The translations under genes and the position numbers were made by a program. The notes under the pieces were generated by a model. It searched no databases. It saw only the letters and a program-made list of their open reading frames with translations, and had not been told where the DNA came from. From Streptomyces sp. NBC_00464 (GTDB lineage: Bacteria; Actinomycetota; Actinomycetes; Streptomycetales; Streptomycetaceae), in the NCBI RefSeq assembly GCF_036013915.1, contig NZ_CP107899.1, positions 2,604,001 through 2,668,000 on the forward strand: a stretch of DNA of 64,000 nt, read 5' to 3'. Shown here piece by piece: positions 7,993-17,568 of this stretch. How positions within the stretch are numbered: the first letter of the stretch is position 1; each line of letters opens with the position of its first letter.

Positions 7993-9377
7993 GCACCACC
8001 GTGCGCACCACGCGCGTCTTCGTGGCCTCCACTCTCTACGGCGTGGCCACGCTGGCCGCCGCGATGGACGCGGGCCGCTTCGAGACCGCCGACCGTTCGC
8101 TCCTCGTGCTCTGCAACAACGCCTCGATCCCGGAGACCTCCCCGTCCGTCGACACGATGCCCGGCTTCGACGCGTTGCGCGGCCGCTTCGACGGCGTGCT
8201 GTCGTGGAACGAGGCCATCGCACCCTTCCACCCCGGCGTCTGGGCACCGCGGGTGGACGACGTGCCGCTGTGGGAGCGCCATCTGCGGCTCGCCTGGGGA
8301 CTCGGCGACGACCGTGTCGAGCTCGTCGTCGAGTCGATCCAGGTCAGCCCGGCCCTGTCGATCTGCCAGATCTTCACCGCCGCTCCGATCGACGTGTACG
8401 CGGACGGCCTGATGAGCTACGGCCCGACCCGGAACAAGATCGACCCGCTGATCGGCACCCGGGTGCGCCGGCTGCTCCATCCCGATCTGGTGCCGGGGCT
8501 GAAGCCGTTGCTGCTCACGGAGTTCGGCGTCGAGCCGGAGACGCTGAGCACGGACCACCTGCTCAAGGTCTTCGCCGAGCTGGCCGACATGCCGGTGGAG
8601 GTCCCGTCCGTGGAGGCGCCCGCCCTGCTGCTGGGCCAGTACCTCTCGGCGCTCGGGCTGATCGAGGCGGCGCAGGAGGAGGAGCTGCATCTGCGGATGA
8701 TCCGGGGCGCCGTCGCGCTCGGGCACACCCGTCTGGTGTTCAAGCCGCATCCCACCGCGCCGGAGCAGTGGGGGCACGCGATGGTGGCCGAGGCGAGCGC
8801 GCTGGGCGCCGAACTGACCGTGCTGGAACGGGGATCCGGCCGCGCCGACATCTCGGGCGCGTCCCTGCTCGCGGAGGTGCTGTACCAGCGGATGCGGCCG
8901 GCCCTGGTCGTCGGCTGCTTCTCCACGGCTCTGCTGACTGCGGCCGCGTTCTACGGGCTGCCGGTCGCCAGGACCGGCACGGACCTGCTGCTGGACCGGC
9001 TCGCCCCGTACCAGAACAGCAATCGGGTGCCGGTGACGCTGGTCGACGCGCTGCTGCCGGACCTGGGTGACGCCGATGCCGTACGCGGATGGTCGCCGCC
9101 CTCCGCGGAACAGGTGGCCGAGCAGGTGTCCCCGCTGCTCACGGCGGTGGGCTTCGCGATGCAGCCCCAGATCTACCCGGACCTGCGCCCGGCGGCCGAA
9201 CGCTACCTCGCGCACCATCTGGACGACCGCACCTGGCGCTACTTCAAGCGTCGCCGCCTGACCACGCTGGCCCTGCCGGGGGCGGTCCCCGCCCAGCTCG
9301 CCTTCATCCCGCGCAGCCCGGCGCTGCGGAAGGTGGCGCGCCGGGCGCGGGCGTTGAAGCGGGCGGCGTTGGGGTGA
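7989..9377 (+). CDS. alpha-2,8-polysialyltransferase-family protein
   Basis: 462 residues, with the pattern of the A-2_8-polyST family: VASTLYGVATLAAAMDAG at the N-terminus, ICQIFTAAPIDVYADGLMSYGPTRNKI in the middle, RLVFKPHPTAPEQW (the HP motif that contacts the CMP donor) near residue 240, and VVGCFSTALLTAAAFYGL near 305. The ATG at 7989 overlaps the GT2 stop. Together with NeuA/NeuB-type enzymes it probably polymerises or transfers the nonulosonic acid. The C-terminus is rich in Arg/Lys (KVARRARALKRAALG), which may promote membrane contact. The specific linkage is not deducible. Confidence 0.85.
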   Translation: MSTTVRTTRVFVASTLYGVATLAAAMDAGRFETADRSLLVLCNNASIPETSPSVDTMPGFDALRGRFDGVLSWNEAIAPFHPGVWAPRVDDVPLWERHLRLAWGLGDDRVELVVESIQVSPALSICQIFTAAPIDVYADGLMSYGPTRNKIDPLIGTRVRRLLHPDLVPGLKPLLLTEFGVEPETLSTDHLLKVFAELADMPVEVPSVEAPALLLGQYLSALGLIEAAQEEELHLRMIRGAVALGHTRLVFKPHPTAPEQWGHAMVAEASALGAELTVLERGSGRADISGASLLAEVLYQRMRPALVVGCFSTALLTAAAFYGLPVARTGTDLLLDRLAPYQNSNRVPVTLVDALLPDLGDADAVRGWSPPSAEQVAEQVSPLLTAVGFAMQPQIYPDLRPAAERYLAHHLDDRTWRYFKRRRLTTLALPGAVPAQLAFIPRSPALRKVARRARALKRAALG

Positions 9378-9428
9378 CGGCCGGTCGCGGCCGGGCGGAG
9401 GCGTCCGGCCGCTCCTCGCAGGACACGC

Positions 9429-9469
9429 AAGAGGCCCCGTCCGGTCACTGGATCCGGACGGGGCCTCTT
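9429..9469. terminator. bidirectional terminator between convergent glycosyltransferase genes
   Basis: Arms 9429-9444 and 9454-9469 form a perfect 16-bp stem with a 9-nt loop, flanked by AA and TT so that it works in both directions. It sits between the rightward polysialyltransferase gene and the leftward fusion gene. Confidence 0.9.
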
Positions 9470-9536
9470 GCTGTCGGGCGTCCACGGCGGGAGGGGCGGG
9501 GAAGCCGACCGGCGCCCCGCCCCTCCCCCGGTGCGG

Positions 9537-11876
9537 TCAGACGCGCACGCCCCCCCGGATGAACCGCAGGTCCGCCGCGTTCGCCTCGGTGACCTTCCAC
9601 AGTTCCTGCTGCCGGCCGTGCACATCGGCCACCGCCGCCGCGTGGTCGTCGAGCAGCCCGGCCGCCCGTTCCACGAGCCGGGCCCCGAGGTGACGGTCAT
9701 GGACGGAGATGCCCCACTCGGGCCGCTCGATGTCGGCCAGGAAGTACGCCATCTTCGGGTGCGATATCAGGCTGATGATCGGTGTCCCGCAGCCGAACGG
9801 GATCATGCCCGCGTGCCCGCGCATGCCGATGACCAGCTTGGTCCTGGCGTACGTGTCACGGATCTCGTCGTTCCCGAAGTCGTACATCGGGATCACCGGC
9901 AGCGCGATGCCGTGCTCGCGCCGCAGGTCGAAGGCGATCCGTTCGTCGTCCAGCGAATGGGCCACGCACTTGACCTCGGCGTGGGCGCCGAGCCCCTTCA
10001 CCGCGGTGGCCATCTCGGCGAGGAAGTGCGCGTAGTCGTGGCCGAAGCGGAGCCCCGAGCGGTCGTACGCGGCGTTGATCAGCACGGTGTTCTCGCGCTG
10101 TACGGGGTCGGTCCAGCCGTCCACCAGCTGCCGGGTGACCGTGGTCGGGCAGGGCTGGAAACGCACCTTGTCGTGCAGGGACGGCGGCAGCAGCTCGCGG
10201 ACCTTCTCGATCGAGCCGTGGTTGCGCAGCCCGAAGAACGAGGAGCGCTCGACCAGTCTGCGCAGCGAGGAGAGGAACCGGTCGCGGCCGTGGCCGTAGG
10301 CCTGGCCGTCGAAGGCGTTGAACCCGACCGCGTACACCATGACGGGTACGTCGATCCGCTCCAGCAGTTCGTCGGGGACGTTCCACTGCCAGCCGCTGTT
10401 GCCGTTCGGGGCGGTGTCCGGGATGAAGAGCCCGCCGCCGCCGATGACCAGTCCGCGACGGGCGTTGACGCGTTCCAGGGCGGCCTCGTCGAACAGCCGG
10501 TGGGCGTGGACGGAGTGCCAGCGGGCCGGGCCGGTGTCGCGGTCGAAGGCCAGCCGGACGCTCTCCGGGAGCAGTTTGTCGCCGGCGTTGCCCTGCCGGT
10601 CCATGTAGAAGGCGACGTGGGCGAGTTGCCGGCCGGCGGGTCCCTCTACGGGCGTTTCGGCGTCCGTGGTGCGCTTGTACATCAGCCGGTTCGCCCGGTG
10701 GGTCGGGTCGACGCCGAGCCCTTCGAGGGCGTACTGCGCGGCGGTGGTGTCGTCGCCGTGGATCCAGGCGATCTGGGCGAGGCGCGAGAAGGCGGTGGCT
10801 GCCCGGTTGGGGGCTGCGGCGGCCAGCAGAAGCTGGATGCGGGCCTCTTCGTAGCGGGAGACGCTCAGCAGCGCGTTGCCGAGCACCTCGTGCGGCCAGG
10901 CCTCGTCGACGGGGATCCGGACGCCGCCGAGCAGGTCGGCCGCCTCCTGGTACTCACCGGCGCCGATGTGTGCGAGGGCGACCTTGCGGGCGCTCTCGGG
11001 GTCGGCGGTGCGCCGGACGTGCGGAGTGCCGTAGTGCACCAGCAGATCGTGGTGCTTGGCGCCGGGCAGTGCCAGGTACGCGGCGTGGAACGCGGCGTCG
11101 GACAGCTCGAACTCACGCCAGCGGTCCTCGGCCTGGCTGTAGCCGGCCTCGCCGCCCTGCCATGGCTTGTGCCGGCCGGTGAAGTGCAGGATCGCGGTGG
11201 TGTCGGGCACCGGGAGGTCGCCGGAGAGCCGCCGCTTGACGAAGTTGTAGCGGGCGTCGAGCTGCACGAAGTCGCCGTCGAGTACGGCGTTCAGGATGCC
11301 CTGGTCGTGCTTGTCGAGTTCGTAGGTCCCCTTGCGGCCGACTTCGTCGATCTTCGCGCAGAACGGGTCGCTCAGATACTCGCGCTGGATGACCAGCAGC
11401 CCGCTGTTGAGCTTGTGCTGCCCGTAGAAGAACTGGGGGACGGCGGCGAGGCCGTCGCGCAGCCTCAGCAGGTCGCCCAGATCGCCGAGGACCACCATGT
11501 CGGTGTCCAGCGTGATCACGGTGTCGTAGTCGCGCACCCGGAAGACATCGAGGATGAAGTAGGCCTTGCGCACCAGGTAGTTGTCCTGGTCGCCCTTGGC
11601 GTACGTGTCGTAGTGCGCGGCGTCGACTCTGCGGAAGTCGATGCGCGGGTGCAGTGCCCGGATCCGCGCGACGGACGCGGGGCGCAGCCCGTCGTGCAGG
11701 ACGATGAAGTCCTCGCAGACCGCCGGGTTGGACAGCGCGAGGCTGCGCAGCAGGGTGAGGAAGCCGGGCAGGTAGTTCTCGTCCACGAAGCTCGCGAAGG
11801 CGACGCGGCGTTTGCCGGTGAGCGCGTTGGCGGGGGCGCGTGGTGCGGGCGCGGCGGTAGGGGGCGTCGTCGTCAT
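9537..11876 (-). CDS. GT8-like glycosyltransferase fused to polysaccharide pyruvyl transferase
   Basis: A 779-residue fusion. Residues about 20-290 look like a GT8/GT-A transferase: VAFASFVDENYLPGFLTLLRSL, VITLDTDMVVLGDL (DxD metal site), LNSGLLVIQREYL and ILHFTGRHKPW. Residues about 330-430 are helical, TPR-like (IGAGEYQEAADLLGG, LSVSRYEEARIQLLLAAAA). The rest matches polysaccharide pyruvyl transferases: NAGDKLLPESVRLAF, LVIGGGGLFIPDTA, FFGLRNHGSIEKV and TKLVIGMRGHAGMIPFGCGTPIISLISHPKM. It would transfer a sugar and add a pyruvyl ketal (or a phosphate-like group) to the same polymer. The ATG at 11876 overlaps the preceding GT29 stop (ATGA). Confidence 0.8.
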   Translation of the reverse strand: MTTTPPTAAPAPRAPANALTGKRRVAFASFVDENYLPGFLTLLRSLALSNPAVCEDFIVLHDGLRPASVARIRALHPRIDFRRVDAAHYDTYAKGDQDNYLVRKAYFILDVFRVRDYDTVITLDTDMVVLGDLGDLLRLRDGLAAVPQFFYGQHKLNSGLLVIQREYLSDPFCAKIDEVGRKGTYELDKHDQGILNAVLDGDFVQLDARYNFVKRRLSGDLPVPDTTAILHFTGRHKPWQGGEAGYSQAEDRWREFELSDAAFHAAYLALPGAKHHDLLVHYGTPHVRRTADPESARKVALAHIGAGEYQEAADLLGGVRIPVDEAWPHEVLGNALLSVSRYEEARIQLLLAAAAPNRAATAFSRLAQIAWIHGDDTTAAQYALEGLGVDPTHRANRLMYKRTTDAETPVEGPAGRQLAHVAFYMDRQGNAGDKLLPESVRLAFDRDTGPARWHSVHAHRLFDEAALERVNARRGLVIGGGGLFIPDTAPNGNSGWQWNVPDELLERIDVPVMVYAVGFNAFDGQAYGHGRDRFLSSLRRLVERSSFFGLRNHGSIEKVRELLPPSLHDKVRFQPCPTTVTRQLVDGWTDPVQRENTVLINAAYDRSGLRFGHDYAHFLAEMATAVKGLGAHAEVKCVAHSLDDERIAFDLRREHGIALPVIPMYDFGNDEIRDTYARTKLVIGMRGHAGMIPFGCGTPIISLISHPKMAYFLADIERPEWGISVHDRHLGARLVERAAGLLDDHAAAVADVHGRQQELWKVTEANAADLRFIRGGVRV

Positions 11877-13429
11877 CGCAGTCGGATCCTCATGTCGGTG
11901 ACGCTCTGGGCGCGTTCCATGACCCACGCCTTTTCGCTGGTGTACTCGTGGACGGCGGTGATGGGCATCTTCATCGCGGCGGGCAGCCGGTAGGCGCCGC
12001 TCTCGTAGAAGTCGAAGCCGATCAGGTACAGTTGAGGGCTGACGTCCAGGTGGTCCAGCAGCCACAGCATGTTGAAGCCGCTGGTGGGGATGGCCGGCCA
12101 GACGTCCGTGCCGACCCTGCCGATGTTGCGCAGCGGCCAGCGCAGGGATTCGTCGCCGAGGTACTGCTGGGCACCGGGCACCAGCCGGTTGCGCAGCGAG
12201 TACTTCCAGTCGCCGGATACCCCGCCGAAGACCAGCCGGGTGTGGACCTTCTGGTCCCAGTTGAAGCCGTGCTTGTGGATGGTGGCGTGGATGTCGGTAC
12301 GGCTGCCGGTCGCCGCCGGGTCGATCCGGTACGAGTTGAAGCGGACGACCAGGTCGTACGCGTCGATCTCGGCGCCCATCGAACCGTCGCCGACACGGCG
12401 GGAGTTGGCGATCAGGCAGATCGACTTGCCCGCGATGCGGTTACGGAACTCGCCGAGCGTCGTCCATTCGACGCCGCCGAACGTGGGGTCGTCGACCGGG
12501 CCGCGCATCCGGGCCCGACGCTGACCGGCGTAGAGCTCCACGAGTTCGGTGAGGAGGGTGGGATCGCCGTTGCCCGCGGTGGTGCGGGGACTGCCGCCCC
12601 CGCCCGGCGCGCCGCCGGCCTCCAGCGCGAGGGCGACGTACTGGCTGAGGGCCTCCTGGATCTCCGGCACGGGCGCACCTGACCGGTCCTGGGCCAGCAG
12701 CGCGCCGATGAGCCGGGACTGCGCCCGGTTCCAGTCGCCGCGCGCGTACAGCGCCAGGCCCTCGGCCCAGGTGTCGGTGACGGACCCTGCGGCGAACGCC
12801 GCGGCCTCGGGGCAGCCCTGTTCCAGCTTCCGCAGCAGTTCGCTCTGGCGCTCCGCGCCGGCCCGCAGACCGGCCGTCTTCGCCGCGATTCCGAAGCCGT
12901 CCTCGTCGGTGAGGGCGAGGTAGCGCTCGTACGCCTCGACCGCGTCGCTCTCCGCGCCCATCGCCTCCAGGACACGGGCCCGCAGCCGCCAGGCCGCCCG
13001 GGACTTCCTGCGCTGGGTCAGCACGGTGTCGGTGATGAGGACGGCGAGCTTCAGCTCGTCCTCGTAACCGCAGTCCAGCGCCTTGGTGCCGACCGCGAGC
13101 AGCGGGTCGAGCAGCTGGTCGCCGAGGACCAGCGCGGAGCCCGGCCCGCCTTTGCCGGCGCGCCGCAGCAGCGGGAGCGGGGAGGCCGCCTCGGAGGAGG
13201 GCTGCTCCATGGTCGCGTGGGTGGCCAGCAGATTCCGCAGGGCCTCGGCGAGCGCCGTGCGCCGCCGGTCGAGTCCGGCGACCAGCTTCCCGCTGTGCGC
13301 GGCGCAGGCCCGCAGACAGGTCTCCAGTTCCGTCGGGCGGACGGCGGCGAGGGAGGGCGTGCCGCCGTCGGGCGGTGTCGGTTCCTCCGCGTCACGCTGC
13401 CGTGGCCAACGGGTGCGGGCTTTCGTCAT
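11873..13429 (-). CDS. GT29 sialyltransferase-like protein with long N-terminal helical region
   Basis: 518 residues. The C-terminal about 200 residues carry a family 29 (eukaryotic-type) sialyltransferase signature: ICLIANSRRVGDGSMGAEID followed by AYDLVVRFNSYRI resembles the L sialylmotif, and TSGFNMLWLLDHL followed by LYLIGFDFYE resembles the S region. Residues 1-290 are Ala/Leu/Glu-rich helices that look like tandem repeats. A GGAG site lies 4 nt before the ATG. A TAGCGT -10-like hexamer at 13516-13521 (minus strand) would give an 80-nt leader. First gene of a two-gene operon with the GT8/pyruvyl-transferase fusion; CMP-nonulosonate from the adjacent NeuA-type enzyme is the plausible donor. 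Confidence 0.8.
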   Translation of the reverse strand: MTKARTRWPRQRDAEEPTPPDGGTPSLAAVRPTELETCLRACAAHSGKLVAGLDRRRTALAEALRNLLATHATMEQPSSEAASPLPLLRRAGKGGPGSALVLGDQLLDPLLAVGTKALDCGYEDELKLAVLITDTVLTQRRKSRAAWRLRARVLEAMGAESDAVEAYERYLALTDEDGFGIAAKTAGLRAGAERQSELLRKLEQGCPEAAAFAAGSVTDTWAEGLALYARGDWNRAQSRLIGALLAQDRSGAPVPEIQEALSQYVALALEAGGAPGGGGSPRTTAGNGDPTLLTELVELYAGQRRARMRGPVDDPTFGGVEWTTLGEFRNRIAGKSICLIANSRRVGDGSMGAEIDAYDLVVRFNSYRIDPAATGSRTDIHATIHKHGFNWDQKVHTRLVFGGVSGDWKYSLRNRLVPGAQQYLGDESLRWPLRNIGRVGTDVWPAIPTSGFNMLWLLDHLDVSPQLYLIGFDFYESGAYRLPAAMKMPITAVHEYTSEKAWVMERAQSVTDMRIRLR

Positions 13430-13675
13430 GGCGCTCCAAGCGTCTGCTGCCCGTGGGGGGAAGGGGCGTAGGGAGGGAGGTACGGATGTTCGTCAACCGT
13501 TCGTGGTTCCGTAGCACGCTAGGAAACCTGAACGGCCGGAAGATGAACTCGCCCTGTCAGCACGGAAAACTGCCGCCCTCCGTCCGTGGGGGCCGGCCGG
13601 CGGGCCGTCACCGGTGCCTCGCTGACCGCCACGCCCCGCGCTCGGAGGCGGCCGTACGCGGGGAGGAACGTCGCG

Positions 13676-14167
13676 TCACTTCCCCAGTCGGCCGGCGCAG
13701 CGCGCCCGGTGGAAGGCGAAGCGCTCCTCGTCCGGATCGACGTACTCCAGAATGTCCAGGGCCGCCTCGGTGTGGCCGTCGGCGGCTTCGGCGTACAGCT
13801 GCCAGAGCCCCTCCCGTACCAACTCCGCGCACTCCTCCTCCAGGCCGGGCCGTCCGGCTGCCGCTTCGCTGCGGTGGGACTCGCCCGTGACGAGGAAGCC
13901 GAGGGTGCTCAGCAGGGGGCCGCGGACGAAGTCCGGCGGGCGCTCGGCAAGGCCGGCCAGGATCACCGGGACTGCGTGCGGGGCCGCCTCGAAGAGCATG
14001 GACTGCTCCTCCAGATGACCGGCGAACGTGTGGCCCACGGTCCGGTCGGGGGCGGTGGCTCCCAGGAGCCGTTCGAAGGTGGTGGGCAGGTGCCCCGCGC
14101 CCCTGCCGCAGCCGCAGCGCAGGGCCGCCCAGTCATGGCGCCGAAGCTCCCACTCCCATGCCTTCAC
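13676..14167 (-). CDS. hypothetical protein, helical/HEAT-like
   Basis: Not recognised. From the GTG at 14167 (preceded by AGGGGAA at good spacing) a 163-residue cytoplasmic protein opens VKAWEWELRRHDWAALRCGCG and contains repeated helical segments such as EEQSMLFEAAPHAVPVILAGLA and PDFVRGPLLSTLGFLVTG, resembling the HEAT-like proteins common in Streptomyces. A CGCG motif near residue 18 and a late Cys do not make an obvious metal site. It stands alone between the glycopolymer genes and the YfhO gene. Confidence 0.65.
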   Translation of the reverse strand: MKAWEWELRRHDWAALRCGCGRGAGHLPTTFERLLGATAPDRTVGHTFAGHLEEQSMLFEAAPHAVPVILAGLAERPPDFVRGPLLSTLGFLVTGESHRSEAAAGRPGLEEECAELVREGLWQLYAEAADGHTEAALDILEYVDPDEERFAFHRARCAGRLGK

Positions 14168-14373
14168 AGTCTTCCCCTGCCGATCGTCATCGGGCCCCGC
14201 CCGGGGCGATGAGGACGCTCCGCGGTGGAGCGTGCCCGTCGGCACTCTGCACGAGCCGCCGCCGGCGCAGGATGGCCGCGCGGGGACGGCCGCGTGAAGG
14301 CTGGCGGGCCATCAGGTGAACCGCCTTTTCACCCGCGGGATTTGGCGATGTTCGATGGCATATTCGACCCATC

Positions 14374-16881
14374 ATGAGGACTCCGTCGATGCTCCGATCG
14401 CCGCGTGGCCAGGGTGCCGCCCTGGCCGCCGTACTCACCGTCGCGACCGTCTGCGCCGGCGACGCGGTGGCCCGCAGCTACCCCTTCGGCCCGCACACCC
14501 GCAGCGTGAACGACCTGGGCAATCAGTTCGTCCCGTTCCACGCCCGGCTCTGGGACCTGCTGCACGGGCGGGCGGACGGTGGGCTGCTGGTCAACTGGCA
14601 GTCGGGCTTCGGCACGAGCTTCCTGCCGGACCTCGGCACGTACCTGACCAGCCCCTTCGCCCTGCTCGTCGGGGTGTTCCCGAGGGACCGGATCGACCTG
14701 GCCGTGTACGTGGTCACGCTGGTGAAGACGGGGGCGGCAGCGGCGGCCATGACCTGGCTGCTCACCGCGCTGCGCCGGGGGCGCGGCCGGGAATGGCTGG
14801 CGGCCGTGCTCGGTGCGTCGTACGCGCTGTGCGGCTGGTCGGTCGCCGAGGCCGTCTACAACCCGATGTGGCTGGACGGGCTGATCGCCTTCCCGCTGCT
14901 GTGTCTGGCCGGCGAGTGGGCACGCACCGGGCGGCGGCCGGTGCTGGGCACGCTCCTGGTGACGCTCGCCTGGGTGTCGAACTTCTACACCGCGTACATG
15001 GCCACGCTCGGGGCGGCCCTGGTGCTGGTGGTGCGGCTGCTCCTGGAGGACGGGACGTCGCGGGAGCGGGTCCGGGGTCTGGTGCGCGCGGTGCGGACGG
15101 TGCTGATCGGTATCGGTCTGGCCGCGCCGGTGCTGGTGCCGGTGTTCCTGGGGACGCGCCACGCCTACCCGGGCTGGACCCGGGAGTTCGCCCGGGCCGC
15201 CTGGCCGGACGTCGCGGCCCGGCTGCTGCCGGCCACGTACGGCTTCTTCAGCCCGGCGGTCTTCCTCGGCACCGGCTCCCTGCTCCTGGCCTGCGTGCTT
15301 GCCTTCCACCGTGCCGTGCCGCGCGCGGAGCGGTGGGTGTGGCCGGGGCTGGTGGCTGTGGTGGCGCTGTCGTTGCAGTGGGGGCCCACGCATCTGCTGT
15401 GGCACGCCTTCGCGACGCCGAACGGGAGCCCGTTCCGGCAGACGTTCGTCCTCTCCGGCATCGTGGTGATCGCCGCCTGGGCGTCCGTCGCCCAGGCCTG
15501 GCCGGACCGGCGGGCGCTGCTGGGCGGGGGCGGGGTGCTGGTGCTGATCGCCGCCGCTGCCGCCCCCAGCGAGCTGGTCACCCGGTGGACCTATCCCCTG
15601 TTCGCCGCCGGACTCGTGGCGGCGGTCGGCGCTCTCGCGCTGGTGCGCAGCCGCAGGTTCGTCCTGCTCGCGGCGCTCCTGCTGGTCGGGGCGCAGGCCG
15701 GGCAGGCCGCCGCGACCACCGCGTACGCCGACCGGCAGCGGCTGGACCGGCTCGACGACTACGCCCCCTGGGGCGAGCGGCAGAGCGCCCAGGCCGCCGC
15801 GGTCGCCGGTGCCGACGGCTGGCCGCGCTACCGCACCGACCCCGGCCTCGAACAGAGCACCGCCAACGATCCGATGCTGGTGGGCGGGCAGGGCGGGGCC
15901 TACTACAGCAGCCATACGCCTGACGTGACGACCCGCACCTTCCTCGCTCTGGGCGCCGGCTGGACCTCGCGCGGCCGGGCGCTGCAGAGCCTGGACAACC
16001 CGGTGACCGACGCGGTGTTCTCGGTCGGGGCCCGCGTCCATGTGCCGCGCGATCCGCATCAGGTCTGGAACCGCCCGGACCGGCGGCCGGTGACCGTGAC
16101 CCGGCAGGACGTCCCGCCGCTGGTGACCGTGCGGCCCTCCGGCTCCGGTGCGTCCGGGTGGGGGCGCTCACCGTTCCGCAATCAGGAGAAGCTGCTCGGC
16201 GCCTCCGTGTACACCTTGCCCACGACCGCGCTGCGGTCCGCGGACGGCGCGGCCGCCGCCGACAGGAATGCGAGTACCTACGCGACAGGACCCGGCACGT
16301 ACACGTTGAGCGCGAGCTGCCCGGCGGGCAGCCAGGTGTTTCTGTGGGCGCCCGACCTTTTCGGCACCGCCCGACTGGGTGCGACCGGCGAACCGAACGA
16401 CATCCGGGGCGATATGCCCGCGCGCCGGGCCGGGATCCTGCCACTGGGCGCCGGTGCGGGCCGGATCGCCGTGACCCTGCGGGCGGAGCGGGCGGGAACC
16501 GTCCCGCACGAGGCCGTCGGCTGCCTGGATCCGGGGCGTCTGGCCTCGGCGGTGGAGCAGCTGAAGCACACGGGCGCGACGCGGGTCACCGTCTCGGACG
16601 GCACCGTGCACGCCGAACTCCCGCCGCGGACCGAAGGGGTGGCTGTGCTGGCCGCGCCCCGGATCGCGGGCTGGAGCTGCAACGGCCGTCCGGCCGACTC
16701 GTATCTCGGCCTGGTGGCGGTGCCGGTCGGCGGGGACCGCACCTCGGTGGACTGCGCCTTCCGGCCGCCGGGGCTGCGCGCCGGGACGATTGCCGGGGCG
16801 GCCGCGCTGGCGGCCCTGCTCGCCGTGGCGTTCGGACCGGCGGTCCTGGCGCGTGTACGGCGGCGGCGCGCGCACCCGTGA
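14374..16881 (+). CDS. YfhO-family multi-pass membrane protein (GT-C like)
   Basis: 835 residues. After a Met-rich start the protein has SYPFGPHTRSVNDLGNQFVPFHARLWDLLHG, the acidic first extracytoplasmic loop typical of YfhO/GT-C enzymes, then about ten hydrophobic helices up to residue 450 and a large extracytoplasmic domain ending in a last helix near 810 and an RRRRAHP tail. YfhO relatives transfer sugars from lipid carriers onto wall polymers such as teichoic acids, which suits the neighbouring glycopolymer locus. A CATATT element at 14359-14364 lies about 9 nt before the ATG, so a very short or absent leader is likely. The protein could also start at the ATG five codons later. Confidence 0.85.
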   Translation: MRTPSMLRSPRGQGAALAAVLTVATVCAGDAVARSYPFGPHTRSVNDLGNQFVPFHARLWDLLHGRADGGLLVNWQSGFGTSFLPDLGTYLTSPFALLVGVFPRDRIDLAVYVVTLVKTGAAAAAMTWLLTALRRGRGREWLAAVLGASYALCGWSVAEAVYNPMWLDGLIAFPLLCLAGEWARTGRRPVLGTLLVTLAWVSNFYTAYMATLGAALVLVVRLLLEDGTSRERVRGLVRAVRTVLIGIGLAAPVLVPVFLGTRHAYPGWTREFARAAWPDVAARLLPATYGFFSPAVFLGTGSLLLACVLAFHRAVPRAERWVWPGLVAVVALSLQWGPTHLLWHAFATPNGSPFRQTFVLSGIVVIAAWASVAQAWPDRRALLGGGGVLVLIAAAAAPSELVTRWTYPLFAAGLVAAVGALALVRSRRFVLLAALLLVGAQAGQAAATTAYADRQRLDRLDDYAPWGERQSAQAAAVAGADGWPRYRTDPGLEQSTANDPMLVGGQGGAYYSSHTPDVTTRTFLALGAGWTSRGRALQSLDNPVTDAVFSVGARVHVPRDPHQVWNRPDRRPVTVTRQDVPPLVTVRPSGSGASGWGRSPFRNQEKLLGASVYTLPTTALRSADGAAAADRNASTYATGPGTYTLSASCPAGSQVFLWAPDLFGTARLGATGEPNDIRGDMPARRAGILPLGAGAGRIAVTLRAERAGTVPHEAVGCLDPGRLASAVEQLKHTGATRVTVSDGTVHAELPPRTEGVAVLAAPRIAGWSCNGRPADSYLGLVAVPVGGDRTSVDCAFRPPGLRAGTIAGAAALAALLAVAFGPAVLARVRRRRAHP

Positions 16882-16915
16882 ACGGCACCGGGCGCGCACT
16901 CCAGCGCGGCGGCGC

Positions 16916-17560
16916 TCACCCCGTCCCGTACCGTGCCTCGATGCCCGCGACGATCAGCCGCAGCCCGTCCTCGAAGCGTTCGTCGTAGTTGGCGAAGATC
17001 TCCGCGCCGGCCGCTGCGGCCAGCGGGTAGCGGGCCAGGCGTTCCGCGCGTTCCCCGATGTCGAAGCCCTCGCGCTGCTGGTCCGGCATCGGGCGGACGC
17101 CCTGCTCCTCGCTGACGAAACCCATCGTGTAGGAGTACGCGGTGGTGCCCGCCCGGACCGCCTGCCACAGCTCGAAGCCCGCGTCGACCATGGTCCGCAG
17201 ATGGGCTTCGAGCCCGTCCGCGTGCTCGGTGCCGGTGAACTTCGCGCCGCCGTAGACCTTGGCCCCGTCGCGGTAGCGCAGCAGCGCGTTGCGCAGGCCG
17301 CAGTTGTACGCGACGAGCTGGTCCTGCCAGCGCTCCGGGGTCGGGCCCGGCAGGCCCTCGTCGAGCATCCGGCGGAACATCACGGTGGCCATCTCGTCGA
17401 GCAGCGCCTGCTTGTCCTTGAAGTGCCAGTAGAGCGCGGGCGCCTTGACGTCCAGCTCCTTGGCGATGGCGCGCAGGCTGAGCCCGTCCAGGCCCACCTC
17501 GTTCAGCAGCCGCAGCGCCGTGTCGGCCACCCGGGACCGGTCGATCTTCGTCGTACCCAC
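16916..17560 (-). CDS. TetR-family repressor of the adjacent monooxygenase
   Basis: 214-residue one-component repressor. The N-terminal helix-turn-helix reads RVADTALRLLNEVGLDGLSLRAIAKELDVKAPALYWHFKDKQALLDEMA; the C-terminal part fits the TetR_C-type ligand domain. It starts with GTG at 17560. On the minus strand TAACTT lies 6 nt before this GTG, so it may be leaderless, and a GTTAAC half-operator (17569-17574) overlaps that -10, implying autoregulation. Transcribed divergently from the FAD monooxygenase across a 62-bp gap. Confidence 0.92.
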   Translation of the reverse strand: MGTTKIDRSRVADTALRLLNEVGLDGLSLRAIAKELDVKAPALYWHFKDKQALLDEMATVMFRRMLDEGLPGPTPERWQDQLVAYNCGLRNALLRYRDGAKVYGGAKFTGTEHADGLEAHLRTMVDAGFELWQAVRAGTTAYSYTMGFVSEEQGVRPMPDQQREGFDIGERAERLARYPLAAAAGAEIFANYDERFEDGLRLIVAGIEARYGTG

Positions 17561-17568
17561 CTCGACAA

